DNA from: Flavobacteriales bacterium
GTDB lineage: Bacteria; Bacteroidota; Bacteroidia; Flavobacteriales_E; Vicingaceae
DNA: 64,000 bases
Direction of reading: 5' to 3'
Assembly (NCBI GenBank): GCA_015075325.1
Contig: JABTUP010000016.1
Span: 22,180-86,179 of the forward strand
Below are positions 16,811 through 26,478 of the stretch, one piece after another. Below the pieces are notes generated by a model. The model had not been told where the DNA came from, made no database searches, and saw nothing but the letters and a program-made list of their open reading frames with translations. How positions within the stretch are numbered: position 1 is the first letter of the stretch; each line of letters opens with the position of its first letter. Position numbers and translations under genes: made by a program.

Positions 16811-18472
16811 ATGAAAAAAAGAATTACTAAAATCGCCTTAATCATTGCATTAGCAATGTCGTCTGTGTTTTCAGTTGGATATGCAACTGATAGTTATTTT
16901 GAGGTGTCTAAAAACCTCGATATTTTCGCAACACTTTTTCGTGAGTTAAACATTTATTATGTTGATGAATCTGACCCTGGAAAATTGATAAAAACTGGTA
17001 TTGATGCCATGTTGGAATCGTTAGACCCTTACACCAACTACATTCCAGAATCGAACATGGAAGATTACAAATTAATGACTACCGGACAATACGGTGGCAT
17101 TGGTGCTTTAATTCAAAAACAAGGCGATTACGTTGTTATTTCTGAACCTTATGAAGGATTTGGTGCTTTTAAAGCAGGTTTGCGTGCTGGCGATAAAATT
17201 TTGGAAGTTGACGGAAAATCAGTAAAAGGCAAAAACACCAGCGATATTAGAGAGGTGCTATTAGGTCAGCCAGGCTCATCAATTGAATTAAAACTGGAAC
17301 GACCAGGAATTAAAGAACCTTTTGTTAAAAAAGTAGTTCGTGAAGAAGTAAAAATTAAAGACGTTCCATATTATGCAATGCTTAAAGATTCTGTGGGTTA
17401 TATTAAGTTAACTGGATTTACCGAATCGGCTAGTAAAGAAGTAAAAACAGCTCTTGTAAGTTTAAAAGAACAAAACGCAAAATCGATGGTGTTAGATTTG
17501 AGAGGTAATGGTGGAGGGCTTTTAAATGAAGCGGTTAACATTGTCAATTTTTTTATTCCAAAAGGTTCGGAAGTAGTTTTTACTAAAGGAAAAATTAAAG
17601 AATGGGATAAATCGTATAAAGCATTAAATGAACCCATCGACACACAAATACCACTTGTAGTTTTAATAGATGAAGGCTCTGCATCAGCCTCAGAAATTGT
17701 TTCGGGCTCATTACAAGACCACGATAGAGCTGTTGTTGTAGGAAATCAATCATTTGGAAAAGGATTGGTTCAATCGGTTCGCCCGTTAAGTTACAATTCT
17801 AAACTTAAAGTTACGGTTGCCAAATATTACACTCCTAGCGGAAGATGTATTCAAAAATTAGATTATTCGCATCGTGAAGAAGATGGTAAAGTTAATGCTG
17901 TTGCAGATTCCATGATTAGAGAATTTAAAACATTAAACAGCAAACGACCAGTTTTTGACGGCAAAGGTGTTGCTCCCGATATTACTGTTGAACGTCCCGA
18001 ATTAAGCAATATTTCGGCTTCACTTTTAAGCAAAAACTTATTTTTTGATTACGCAACCAATTATCGAATCAAAAACGAAACCATTAAACCCGTTTCAGAA
18101 TTTGTTTTTACAGCTGACGATTATACTGATTTTGTAAATTTCTTAACAGATAAAGATTATTCGTACACCACCGATAGTGAGGATTTATTGGCTAAACTTG
18201 AAAAAATTACTCAAGAAGAAAAATATTTTGATGATGTAAAAACCGAATACGAACAATTAAAAGATAAACTAAACATCCATAAAAAAGATGATTTAAAGAA
18301 ATTTAAAGACGAAATAACCATGATTTTAGAAACAGAAATCGTTGGAAGATATTATTACCAAACTGGTGCAATTCAATCATCGTTAAAAAAAGACCCGGTT
18401 ATTGAAAAAGCCTTAAATACGCTAAACAATCAAGATTTGTATAAATCTATTTTGGCAGGAACAAAAAAATAG
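16811..18472 (+). CDS. C-terminal processing peptidase (S41 family)
   Basis: Periplasmic or envelope serine protease of the CtpA/Prc type (553 residues). An N-terminal signal/anchor (about 5-25) precedes a PDZ domain (about 95-175, with GIGALI and GLRAGDKILEVDGKSV) and the S41 catalytic domain with LDLRGNGGG, the nucleophile region GSASASEI (Ser about 292) and SFGKG (Lys317). A C-terminal helical extension of about 150 residues is usual for Bacteroidota members. I chose ATG 16811; the upstream in-frame TTG would place the start inside a hairpin. Confidence 0.93.
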   Translation: MKKRITKIALIIALAMSSVFSVGYATDSYFEVSKNLDIFATLFRELNIYYVDESDPGKLIKTGIDAMLESLDPYTNYIPESNMEDYKLMTTGQYGGIGALIQKQGDYVVISEPYEGFGAFKAGLRAGDKILEVDGKSVKGKNTSDIREVLLGQPGSSIELKLERPGIKEPFVKKVVREEVKIKDVPYYAMLKDSVGYIKLTGFTESASKEVKTALVSLKEQNAKSMVLDLRGNGGGLLNEAVNIVNFFIPKGSEVVFTKGKIKEWDKSYKALNEPIDTQIPLVVLIDEGSASASEIVSGSLQDHDRAVVVGNQSFGKGLVQSVRPLSYNSKLKVTVAKYYTPSGRCIQKLDYSHREEDGKVNAVADSMIREFKTLNSKRPVFDGKGVAPDITVERPELSNISASLLSKNLFFDYATNYRIKNETIKPVSEFVFTADDYTDFVNFLTDKDYSYTTDSEDLLAKLEKITQEEKYFDDVKTEYEQLKDKLNIHKKDDLKKFKDEITMILETEIVGRYYYQTGAIQSSLKKDPVIEKALNTLNNQDLYKSILAGTKK

Positions 18473-18481
18473 CATCACCAC

Positions 18482-20044
18482 ATGATGTTAAAAATTAAAC
18501 AGTTTTTATCTTCTTCTCAACTACTCTATTTAATTGGGCTTTGTTCTATTGCCATTGGGTTGTCGTTATCAAAACCACTCATTGGTATAGGTCAATTAAT
18601 TATAGGGTTTGCTTGGCTTTTGGAGGGGAATTACACCAATCGTATTCGTGCTTTTTTTATCAATAAACTGGCTTGGGTACTTATTTCATTTTTTGTTATT
18701 TCGCTACTAGGATTGCTTTATACTACAAATTTTAGTTATGGTATAACCGATATAAAACGCAAGCTCCCTTTTTTTGTACTTCCATTTATTTTATTCTCTG
18801 TAAAACTAAGCTCTAAAGAACTTAAGCTGGTTTTTTTGGTTTATTTAGCGGGTGTTTTGGCAGCTACTTTTTGGAGCATTTTTGTTAAACTAGGTGGACT
18901 AGGCATTACCATAATCGACGATAGAGATTTGTCGCGTTTTAATTCACACATTCGGTTTGGATTAGAAATTTGTATAGCCATTTTTGGTTTAGCCTACTAT
19001 GTTTTTAAGGAGCAAAACCGCAAAACAAAAGCCATTTTAAGCATTACGTTACTTTGGTTAGTCGCATTTTTGTTTATTCTAAATTTGTTTACTGGAGTAT
19101 TAGTTTTAGCAATAACTTCAATAGTTTTAATGCTTTTTTATGGGTTTAAAACATCATCAGTAAAAACCAAGCTCGTTTTGTTTCTTTTTCCAATAGTTGT
19201 AGTTGGTTTATCGGGCTATTTCATTAACAAAAGTATTACCAATTTTTACCATACTTCTACCGCTATTTTAGAAGAAAAAAAATATTCTCCTTATGGAGAA
19301 AAATACTGGCACGACCTAAACAACGACGACAAAGAAAACGGTAATTATGTTTACCGCAACATTGCAAAAGAAGAGCTGGAATATGCTTGGAATAAAGTTA
19401 GCAACATTCATTATAGAGGTAAAGATTTAAAGGGACAACCCATTGAAGCCACTCTTATTCGATTTTTAACCTCAAAAGGCGAATATAAAAACCAAAAAGC
19501 AATTCTGAATTTATCCACAAAAGAAATTAAGGCTATAGAGCAAGGTATTTCCAATTGCAACTATTTAACATCCAATGCTTTTGAAAGAAGAATAAACAGC
19601 ATAATTTGGGAATTTGACAACTACAATAGAGGTAGAGATTACAACGGACATTCCATTGTTATGCGTTGGGTGTATTGGAAAACAGCATGGTCAATTTTTA
19701 AAGAAAATATACTATTTGGAGTAGGAACAGGAGATATTCAAGATGCTTTTAACAAACAATATGATAAAGACAATTCGATATTGACAGAAAAATTTAGGCT
19801 TAGAGCTCATAACCAGTTTATTACCGCTTTTGTAACTTATGGTTTTATTGGTGGAATATTGTTTTTAGTGTTTTTGTTTTATCCTTTTATTGCATTAAAC
19901 CTAAAACAACACTTTTTATACCTTGCTTTTTTCTTGGTAATGATTATTTCCATGTTTACCGAAGATACCCTCGACACCCAAGTTGGATTAACTTTATTTG
20001 TATTTTTTAACTCCTTATTAATCTTTAATAAAGAAGAACTTTAA
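18482..20044 (+). CDS. O-antigen ligase/polymerase-like membrane protein (Wzy_C family)
   Basis: A 520-residue polytopic protein with about ten membrane segments and one large extracytoplasmic loop (about 260-420). The loop ends in a conserved motif region NRGRDYNGHSIVMRWVYWKTAW...GVGTGD followed by RAHNQFITAFVTYGFIGG. The H-N-Q-F pattern is typical of the WaaL/Wzy_C superfamily, which transfers or polymerises undecaprenyl-linked glycans at the periplasmic face. No glycosyltransferase cluster is adjacent, so the substrate is unknown. Its stop TAA shares one base with the next gene's ATG. Confidence 0.85.
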   Translation: MMLKIKQFLSSSQLLYLIGLCSIAIGLSLSKPLIGIGQLIIGFAWLLEGNYTNRIRAFFINKLAWVLISFFVISLLGLLYTTNFSYGITDIKRKLPFFVLPFILFSVKLSSKELKLVFLVYLAGVLAATFWSIFVKLGGLGITIIDDRDLSRFNSHIRFGLEICIAIFGLAYYVFKEQNRKTKAILSITLLWLVAFLFILNLFTGVLVLAITSIVLMLFYGFKTSSVKTKLVLFLFPIVVVGLSGYFINKSITNFYHTSTAILEEKKYSPYGEKYWHDLNNDDKENGNYVYRNIAKEELEYAWNKVSNIHYRGKDLKGQPIEATLIRFLTSKGEYKNQKAILNLSTKEIKAIEQGISNCNYLTSNAFERRINSIIWEFDNYNRGRDYNGHSIVMRWVYWKTAWSIFKENILFGVGTGDIQDAFNKQYDKDNSILTEKFRLRAHNQFITAFVTYGFIGGILFLVFLFYPFIALNLKQHFLYLAFFLVMIISMFTEDTLDTQVGLTLFVFFNSLLIFNKEEL

Positions 20045-21222
20045 TGCAATTCATCTCTGCCGAATACCTTTTTACAGGAAAAGCCGCTCCAATTAAAAAT
20101 GGTGTGATTTGCATTGACAACAATGGCTTTGTGCTGGAGGTATTAAACCCAGCTGTTGACGAAATTAATTGGGAAAAAGTAAAAAAATACGAAGGAATAA
20201 TTTGTCCGGGTTTTGTAAATACCCATTGCCATTTAGAACTGTCGTACCTTAAAGGTAAAATAAGTCAAGATACTAAGCTACATGGTTTTATTCAGGAAAT
20301 TATTTCGTTGCGAGAGCAATTTTCGGAGCAAGAACGGTTAGAAGCCATACAACTAGCCGAACAAGAAATGATAACTAATGGTATAGTGGCGGTGGGAGAC
20401 ATTTCGAACGGAAACACTACATTTAACCTAAAACAACAAAACAACCTTTATTACCACACGTTTATCGAAGTTTTTGGCTCCGACCCTGCCATTGCCAAAA
20501 GTGCTTTTAACCATGCCGAACTGCTTTACAACAGTTATTTCGATAAAACCAAAGCTTCCATAACGCCACATGCAACTTATTCGGTTTCGAATAAATTAAC
20601 CGAACTAATTAAGTCGCATTGCATCAAAAACAACAGTTTGGTTAGTATTCACAACCAAGAAACGGAAAGCGAAAACCAATTTTTTAAAGAAGGAAAAGGC
20701 AAATTGTTTGATTTTTTAAACATAGCCGAAAAAACCAAAGGAGCATTTAAACCCACCCAGCAAAATGCTTTGCCATCGTTCTTGGCAAAGTATAATGGAT
20801 TAAACAAGGTGTTGTTGGTTCACAATACGTTTACTGAAAAAGAAGACATTGCTTGGGCAAATCAATTTTCCAATCAAATTTACTGGGCGTTTTGCTCCAA
20901 CGCAAACCAATACATTGAAGGCAGACAACCCAACTACCATTTGTTTTTAAACGAAAAGTGCACCATTGGAACTGATAGCTTAGCCAGTAATTGGAGTTTG
21001 TCGATTTTAGACGAACTAAAAACCATTTCTAATAACTCGCCTAGTATTGAATTAGAAAAACTCATCAAATGGGCAACCATAAATGGTGCTGAGTTTCTTG
21101 GAATCGACAAACAATATGGTTCTATCGAAAAAGGGAAAAAACCAGGAATTAATTTGATTGAACAACTTAATGGTGATTCAATAAAACTGACTCAAGAATC
21201 TACCGTAAGTGTGCTATTTTAG
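20044..21222 (+). CDS. Metal-dependent amidohydrolase (aminofutalosine/chlorohydrolase-like deaminase family)
   Basis: This 392-residue TIM-barrel amidohydrolase has the metal motif THCHLELS (His61, His63) after the beta-sandwich strand PGFVN, a later SIHNQE histidine, a LVHNT histidine and the catalytic Asp in IGTDSLASN. The HLELS variant is common in aminodeoxyfutalosine deaminases and related nucleoside deaminases. No other menaquinone genes are nearby, so the substrate is left open. It overlaps the preceding membrane-protein gene by one base. Confidence 0.82.
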   Translation: MQFISAEYLFTGKAAPIKNGVICIDNNGFVLEVLNPAVDEINWEKVKKYEGIICPGFVNTHCHLELSYLKGKISQDTKLHGFIQEIISLREQFSEQERLEAIQLAEQEMITNGIVAVGDISNGNTTFNLKQQNNLYYHTFIEVFGSDPAIAKSAFNHAELLYNSYFDKTKASITPHATYSVSNKLTELIKSHCIKNNSLVSIHNQETESENQFFKEGKGKLFDFLNIAEKTKGAFKPTQQNALPSFLAKYNGLNKVLLVHNTFTEKEDIAWANQFSNQIYWAFCSNANQYIEGRQPNYHLFLNEKCTIGTDSLASNWSLSILDELKTISNNSPSIELEKLIKWATINGAEFLGIDKQYGSIEKGKKPGINLIEQLNGDSIKLTQESTVSVLF

Positions 21223-21245
21223 TGAAAAATGATTAACTTTGGAGT

Positions 21246-21539
21246 ATGGATAATGACAAAGAAATAATACAATCATTAATAACAGGAGGTATTATAGGAG
21301 CTGCATTAGGAGCTTTATTATCTAAAAGCAAAGAAACAGGTATTGCCCTTGGTGCAATGGTTGGAGCAGCAATTTTAGCTACTTTTAAAGCAAACGAAGC
21401 TGCAAGAAAAACAAATATTACTATGTTTTTCGAAGAGAACAATGCTTTGTATGAAATAAAAGCAGACGGCTCGAAACATTTTGTGAAAAACATAGAAAAA
21501 CCTACTAAAAAACTACCTCAAACTTTTAAACTTTCATAA
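21246..21539 (+). CDS. Small glycine-zipper membrane protein upstream of zeta-like kinase
   Basis: This 97-residue protein has a glycine-rich hydrophobic segment (about 10-50) with repeated GxxxG/AxxxG spacing (ITGGIIGAALGALL, then IALGAMVGAAIL), suggesting a two-pass glycine-zipper hairpin. A short polar C-terminus follows. I do not recognise a named family. The kinase gene begins 1 bp after its stop, so the two are almost certainly co-expressed. It could be a membrane partner or antitoxin, but nothing in the sequence proves it. A TAACTTTG box at 21234-21241 lies only 4 bp before the ATG. Confidence 0.7.
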   Translation: MDNDKEIIQSLITGGIIGAALGALLSKSKETGIALGAMVGAAILATFKANEAARKTNITMFFEENNALYEIKADGSKHFVKNIEKPTKKLPQTFKLS

Positions 21540-21540
21540 A

Positions 21541-22269
21541 ATGGCTGTAAAGCGTATGAGGGTGTTTGCTGGTCCAAATGGCTCGGGTAAAACAACTATT
21601 ATAAAAAGTTTACAATCAGAAATTCCGTTTGGCGTATATGTAAATGCTGATGATATTGAAGTTTTACTTAAACAAAGTAATGTGTTACTTTTTAGTTTAT
21701 ATCAATTAAACATTAGTGAACCTGAAATACAAACCTTTTTTAAAACAAGCAAGTTTGCTCCTGTAAAAAGAAATGAGCCTGATTTGTGGAAAAAACTAAG
21801 TGTAAAAGAAAACGTCTTACATGTTAACACTAAAGTAGATTCTTATTTAGCCGCTGATATTGCCGATTTTATTAGACATAACTTGCTAATTAATGGCATT
21901 TCGTTTACCTACGAAACAGTAATGAGTCACAGTAGTAAAGTTGATTTCATTAAAAAAGCAAAAGACAATGATTACCGAGTTTATTTATATTTTATAGCTA
22001 CTGAAGACCCAGAAATAAATATAAGTAGGGTAAATATTAGAGTTGCTCAACATGGACACTTTGTTCCTTCCGAAACAATAAGAGAAAGATATTACAAAAG
22101 TTTAGGGTTGCTTAAAAATGCAGTTAAAAACAGTAGTAGAGCATATATTTGGGATAATTCAGGCACAACTATTTTATTGATTGCTGAAATTACTAACGGT
22201 ATTGATGTTAGAGTAATAGACACTGATAAAGTACCGAATTGGTTTGTAAAATATTTGGTAAATAATTAA
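21541..22269 (+). CDS. Zeta-toxin-like ATP/GTP-binding kinase (COG4185 type)
   Basis: A 242-residue P-loop protein with Walker A GPNGSGKTT at residues 11-19, VNADDIE near 34-40, FTYETVMSH at about 117-125 (substrate-binding/catalytic segment) and an R-rich lid, RVNIRVAQHGHFVP...IRERYYKSL. This is the pattern of the zeta toxin/uncharacterised ABC-type ATPase group. Some zeta proteins phosphorylate UDP-N-acetylglucosamine. Others are not toxins. No classical epsilon antitoxin is present; the preceding 97-residue membrane protein is the only candidate partner. ATG 21556 is an alternative start. Confidence 0.85.
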   Translation: MAVKRMRVFAGPNGSGKTTIIKSLQSEIPFGVYVNADDIEVLLKQSNVLLFSLYQLNISEPEIQTFFKTSKFAPVKRNEPDLWKKLSVKENVLHVNTKVDSYLAADIADFIRHNLLINGISFTYETVMSHSSKVDFIKKAKDNDYRVYLYFIATEDPEINISRVNIRVAQHGHFVPSETIRERYYKSLGLLKNAVKNSSRAYIWDNSGTTILLIAEITNGIDVRVIDTDKVPNWFVKYLVNN

Positions 22270-22497
22270 TTGCAACTTCCTTTTTAAAAGATTTAATACA
22301 TAGAGTCATCATGTTTTAAACACCTAGCAATTTCTCCCGAAAATAACGCTGACTATCGCTGATTTTTTTTGCGTTCAACTGCGAAATTAGCGAGAATTTA
22401 AAAGTACAGCGTGGAGAGGAAAATACATAAGCAAAGAACAATCTTATGAAAGTGTGTTTTTTTAGACGTACTTTTGAAAAAATAAAATTTAATTATG

Positions 22498-22974
22498 ATG
22501 AATATCAAGCTATTTATAAGTACTGCTTTAATACTCCTGTCAACACTATTGTTTTCACAAAATGAAAATGCCAATCAAGTTCAGGTTACTAAATTCAACG
22601 CTCAAATAACTGAGTTAACTACTGAAAAAACAGAGCTAATTACTGAAAATACTGCTCTTAATGAAGAAATTATGAAGTTGAAAATCGAACTTAATGAAGC
22701 TAAAATGAAGGCTTCTTCTTCACAAAAAGATATTTCTGCAACAAATGCGGACATTATGAAGAAGATGGAAAAACAAAAAGAGGCGACCAAGTTGAGCAAG
22801 AAGAGAGATAAAGCGGTCAAAAAGAACGAAAAACAAATGAAAGAAGTTGCTCAACTTACAAACAAACTAAAAAAGAAAGAGCATCAATTAGAGAAAAACA
22901 ATAAAAAGATTGTTGGTAATGATAAGCAAATAGAAAAAATAAATAAAAAAATAAAAAAGCTATCGAGCCAATAG
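22498..22974 (+). CDS. Secreted coiled-coil protein of unknown function
   Basis: After a signal peptide (about 1-20, ending LLFSQ) the whole protein is Lys/Glu/Asn-rich heptad sequence without a globular domain, predicted as a continuous coiled coil of about 130 residues. Two consecutive ATGs (22495 and 22498) are possible. TACTTTTG at 22469-22476 could be its -7 box. The 3' end overlaps the convergent ispD gene by 15 bp. Function is unknown. Confidence 0.75.
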   Translation: MNIKLFISTALILLSTLLFSQNENANQVQVTKFNAQITELTTEKTELITENTALNEEIMKLKIELNEAKMKASSSQKDISATNADIMKKMEKQKEATKLSKKRDKAVKKNEKQMKEVAQLTNKLKKKEHQLEKNNKKIVGNDKQIEKINKKIKKLSSQ

Positions 22975-23634
22975 CACCACAGCCACAGCCATATCAATTG
23001 GCGAGGTTATTTTAATGTTTTCGGTATTGCCTTCTACCAAATTGATTTGATAACCCAGTTTTTCAACAACGGAAGCATCGTCGGTAAATGATTCATCAAA
23101 ATCCTGTTCGTAGGCTTTAAGAATAATTTCAGTTTTAAAACATTGTGGAGTTTGTACATTTTTGTAGCAGCTACGTGGTACAGCTTTGTTGGTGTTTTCT
23201 TGTTTGGAAACAAAACGAATAGAGTCAACCACATCTACCACTGGAATTGCATTTCCGTTGATTTGTGCAGCAGCAATACAGTTGGTTATGGTTTGGATGC
23301 TTACTAACGGGCGAACACCGTCATGGATAGCCACAATGCCATTTTCAGTAACTAATTTCAGGGCATTTTTTACTGAATCAAATCGGGTTTTTCCGCCTGC
23401 AACTAGTTGGTGAGGAATTTTAGTAAACCCGTATTTGTAACAAAGCTCCTCCCAATAATCGAATTGATTTTCGGGAAGAGCTAGTATAATTTTAAATTCT
23501 GGAGAAGTGTTGTAGAATTTTTCAATGGTATGCATTAAAATAGGTTTACCAGCAAGTTCGAGAAATTGTTTGGGAAGTTGTTGTCCCATGCGTTCTCCTT
23601 TACCACCAGCAACTATTATTGCATAATTAGGCAT
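22960..23634 (-). CDS. ispD: 2-C-methyl-D-erythritol 4-phosphate cytidylyltransferase
   Basis: IspD transfers CMP onto methylerythritol 4-phosphate in the non-mevalonate isoprenoid pathway. The 224-residue protein shows the N-terminal nucleotide-binding VAGGKGERMGQQLPKQF, the IHDGVRPLV motif, VVDSI and the C-terminal TDDASVVE...EGNTENIKIT. All are standard. Its start overlaps the preceding four-helix-bundle gene by 8 nt and its 3' end overlaps the convergent coiled-coil gene. Confidence 0.96.
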   Translation of the reverse strand: MPNYAIIVAGGKGERMGQQLPKQFLELAGKPILMHTIEKFYNTSPEFKIILALPENQFDYWEELCYKYGFTKIPHQLVAGGKTRFDSVKNALKLVTENGIVAIHDGVRPLVSIQTITNCIAAAQINGNAIPVVDVVDSIRFVSKQENTNKAVPRSCYKNVQTPQCFKTEIILKAYEQDFDESFTDDASVVEKLGYQINLVEGNTENIKITSPIDMAVAVVLLAR

Positions 23635-24118
23635 TGGTCAATTCTTCTTCACTAAAAAATTCATCTGCATCAGCAGTAAATGAATTGCCATTTACTTCAT
23701 CGTCATCTTGGTCGTTGTTGCTGTATGATGAAGATTCTCTTTTTTCGTAAGTTCCACCTTCAGTTTTAGAACGTCCAATTGAACGGATATAAGCGTTTAA
23801 CATACGGTGAATTTTTTCTACAAATTCTAATAATTCGTCAGCAACTGGATCTTGAATCATGTTGCGTTCTTTTGCTTTTAACAACCATCCTTTTGTTTTT
23901 AAAAGGTAACCTCTAGAAATATAGCAGTAGTGTTTTTTATCTTTAAAATTGTAACGACCATAACCTGCAGCAATGTTAGCAGAAATGGCATCTGAATCTT
24001 TAACAAAAGCTTCCCCTAATGTGCTTTTATTAAATCCTTCCCATGTGGTTACAATGTTCCAAATTTTAGCTTCAAAATCAAGACATTCTTGGTATAATTT
24101 TAAGTCTTCTAGTTTCAT
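23627..24118 (-). CDS. Four-helix-bundle protein (S23/23S-IVP family) with acidic tail
   Basis: Residues 1-118 match the four helix bundle family originally named after 23S rRNA intervening-sequence proteins: LKLYQECLDFEAKIW, then SDAISANIAAGYGR, then YCYISRGYLLKTKGWLLKAK. The family's function is unknown. Here it is followed by an unusual low-complexity Ser/Asn/Asp/Glu-rich tail (about 120-163). Conservation next to ispD and queA suggests a chromosomal housekeeping role in this lineage and not an rRNA insertion. Its end overlaps ispD. Confidence 0.8.
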   Translation of the reverse strand: MKLEDLKLYQECLDFEAKIWNIVTTWEGFNKSTLGEAFVKDSDAISANIAAGYGRYNFKDKKHYCYISRGYLLKTKGWLLKAKERNMIQDPVADELLEFVEKIHRMLNAYIRSIGRSKTEGGTYEKRESSSYSNNDQDDDEVNGNSFTADADEFFSEEELTNA

Positions 24119-24152
24119 TCGTTTAGTGTATTATAAGTTTTATGTTTATGTT

Positions 24153-25199
24153 TTATAAAATTAACATGGCATCGCCATAAGTGTAAAATCGGTATTTTTC
24201 TTTTATCGCTTCTTTGTATGCTTTCATTACTAAATCGTAACCCCCAAAAGCACAAGTCATCATCAATAAAGTTGATAAAGGAGTGTGGAAATTAGTTACC
24301 ATACAGTTTGCTATATTAAAATCGTATGGAGGGAAAATAAATTTATTAGTCCATCCATCATAAGGTTTTAACATTCCATCGGCTGATACCGAAGTTTCAA
24401 TTGCTCTCATAGAAGTGGTTCCAACTGCACAAATTCTAGCTTTACGAGCTTTTGCAGCATTTACTTTATCAGCACATAGTTGTGGAATATGAACTTCTTC
24501 AGAATCCATTTTGTGTTTGGTTAAATCTTCTACTTCTACCGAACGGAAAGTACCTAAACCTACGTGTAAAGTTAGTTTTGCAAAATCAACGCCTTTAATT
24601 TCTAATCGTTTCAACAAATGTTTGCTAAAGTGTAAACCAGCAGTTGGAGCAGCAACAGCTCCTTCGTTTTCGGCATATACTGTTTGGTAACGTTCAGCAT
24701 CTTCTGGCTCAACAGCTCTGTTGATGTAACGAGGTATTGGAGTTTCTCCTAATTTGGCAATAATGGCTTTAAATTCTTCGTAAGAACCATCAAACAAAAA
24801 GCGTAACGTTCGTCCTCTTGAGGTAGTGTTATCGATTACTTCAGCAACTAAATCATCATCGCCAAAATACAGTTTATTTCCTATTCTAATTTTACGGGCA
24901 GGGTCAACCAAAACATCCCATAAAAGGCTTTCGCGGTTTAGTTCTCTCAACAAAAACACTTCGATACGAGCACCTGTTTTTTCTTTGTTTCCATACATAC
25001 GAGCTGGAAAAACTTTGGTATCGTTCATAATCATTAAGTCACCGTCATCAAAATAATTGATAAGGTCTTTAAACAACTTATGTTCTATTTCACCAGTGCT
25101 TCGGTGAACTACCATTAATCGAGATTCGTCGCGTTCTGGAGTTGGATGTTCTGCAAGTAATTCTGCGGGTAAGTCAAATTTAAATTTTGATAACTTCAT
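24153..25199 (-). CDS. queA: tRNA preQ1(34) S-adenosylmethionine ribosyltransferase-isomerase
   Basis: QueA builds the epoxycyclopentanediol ring of queuosine in tRNA anticodons. The 348-residue protein starts with [15 protein letters not shown] and contains [20 protein letters not shown], the conserved AAPTAGLHF and [15 protein letters not shown]. The C-terminal [12 protein letters not shown] and GDAMLIL are also typical. It lies 35 bp from the four-helix-bundle gene on the same strand. Confidence 0.97.
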   Translation of the reverse strand: MKLSKFKFDLPAELLAEHPTPERDESRLMVVHRSTGEIEHKLFKDLINYFDDGDLMIMNDTKVFPARMYGNKEKTGARIEVFLLRELNRESLLWDVLVDPARKIRIGNKLYFGDDDLVAEVIDNTTSRGRTLRFLFDGSYEEFKAIIAKLGETPIPRYINRAVEPEDAERYQTVYAENEGAVAAPTAGLHFSKHLLKRLEIKGVDFAKLTLHVGLGTFRSVEVEDLTKHKMDSEEVHIPQLCADKVNAAKARKARICAVGTTSMRAIETSVSADGMLKPYDGWTNKFIFPPYDFNIANCMVTNFHTPLSTLLMMTCAFGGYDLVMKAYKEAIKEKYRFYTYGDAMLIL

Positions 25200-25268
25200 A
25201 ATATGGTTGAACTTGAAAAATAAGGCTGCAAATGTAACAATATCTAAATAATTAACAAGGAGAATTGT

Positions 25269-26375
25269 TTATTTTAAATAACCCAACATTAATTCGGCTG
25301 TTCTTGCCGAAGCACCAACGCCTCCCAATTTCTGTTGTAGTTCATTATACTCCTGCAACAATTTATTTTTATGGTTTGGCTCAAGCAGTTTGGCTAATTC
25401 TTGTTTTAAGTTTTTGGTGTTCAGTTCTTTTTGTATCAGTTCCTTTACTAATTCTTTGTCGGCAATTAAATTAACCAATGAAATATATCCCACTTTTATT
25501 ACAGCCTTTGCAATTTGAAAAGAAATAGCATTGCCCTTGTAGCACACTATTTGAGGCACGTTAAACAAAGCAGTTTCGAGTGTTGCAGTACCCGAAGTTA
25601 CCAATGCAGCTGTTGCGTGTTCTAATAATGAGTACGTTTTGTTTTCTATTAACGATGTGTTTTTAGAAAGGTAATTTTGGTAAAACGAGGTGTCTTGTGA
25701 CGGAGCTCCTGCTACCACAAATTGATAATCGGGAAATTGTTCTATTACCGAAAGCATAATGGGTAACATGGTGTGTATTTCTTGCTTTCTGCTTCCTGGC
25801 AGCAGAGCTATTATGGGTTTGTTTGGCAGATTATTTTGGACACAAAACGCTTCAAACGGAGTTTTTGTTCGGTTGGCAATTGCATCTAAAAGTGGGTGAC
25901 CAACAAAATCAACATCAACATTAAACTTGGTATAAAACGCTTTTTCGAATGGCAAAATCACAAACATTTTATCCACATTGCGTTTTATTTGATGTACTCG
26001 GTTTTGTTTCCATGCCCAAATTTGTGGCGAAATGTAGTAAAACACTTTTATGCCGTTTTTCTTAGCCCAAGCTGCAATTTTTAAGTTAAAACCGGGATAA
26101 TCAACTAAAATCAATACATCGGGTTTGTTGGCAAGAATATCTTCTTTACAAAAAGCAAGGTTTTTTAGTATGGTTTTAATGTTGAGCAAAACTTCTACAA
26201 ACCCCATAAAAGCCAAGTCGCGGTAATGTTTAACTAATGTTGCTCCTTGTTGTTGCATTAAATCGCCACCCCAACACCTAAAACTTGCAGCATAATCTCT
26301 TGCCTTAAGTTCTTTTATAAGGTTTGATGCGTGCAAATCTCCCGATGCTTCTCCTGCAATTATGTAGTATTTCAT
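25269..26375 (-). CDS. lpxB: Lipid-A-disaccharide synthase
   Basis: LpxB condenses UDP-2,3-diacylglucosamine with lipid X on the membrane surface to make the lipid A disaccharide. The 368-residue GT19 protein has the N-terminal AGEASGDLHASNL, ISPQIWAWKQNRVHQIKRNVDKM, the FVGHPLLD motif, LLPGSRKQEI and the C-terminal TSGTATLETAL. Length is standard. It follows surE and a small membrane-protein gene on the same strand, separated by a hairpin repeat. Confidence 0.97.
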   Translation of the reverse strand: MKYYIIAGEASGDLHASNLIKELKARDYAASFRCWGGDLMQQQGATLVKHYRDLAFMGFVEVLLNIKTILKNLAFCKEDILANKPDVLILVDYPGFNLKIAAWAKKNGIKVFYYISPQIWAWKQNRVHQIKRNVDKMFVILPFEKAFYTKFNVDVDFVGHPLLDAIANRTKTPFEAFCVQNNLPNKPIIALLPGSRKQEIHTMLPIMLSVIEQFPDYQFVVAGAPSQDTSFYQNYLSKNTSLIENKTYSLLEHATAALVTSGTATLETALFNVPQIVCYKGNAISFQIAKAVIKVGYISLVNLIADKELVKELIQKELNTKNLKQELAKLLEPNHKNKLLQEYNELQQKLGGVGASARTAELMLGYLK

Positions 26376-26443
26376 TTGTTTAGAAGAGAGTTTATAAAGT
26401 TAAAAGTAGAAAGATAAAAGTTTATAAAGTGATCTGTTTACTT

Positions 26444-26476
26444 AAGCCCCTCCTTCGGAGGGGTTGGGGAGGCTTC
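26444..26476 (-). repeat. Dispersed G+C-rich hairpin repeat, copy 6
   Basis: CCCCTCCTTCGGAGGGG hairpin plus TTGGGGAGGCTT, ending 3 bp from the stop of the small membrane-protein gene. In that gene's sense it matches the consensus exactly and probably terminates the surE transcript before lpxB. Confidence 0.85.
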
Positions 26477-26478
26477 TG

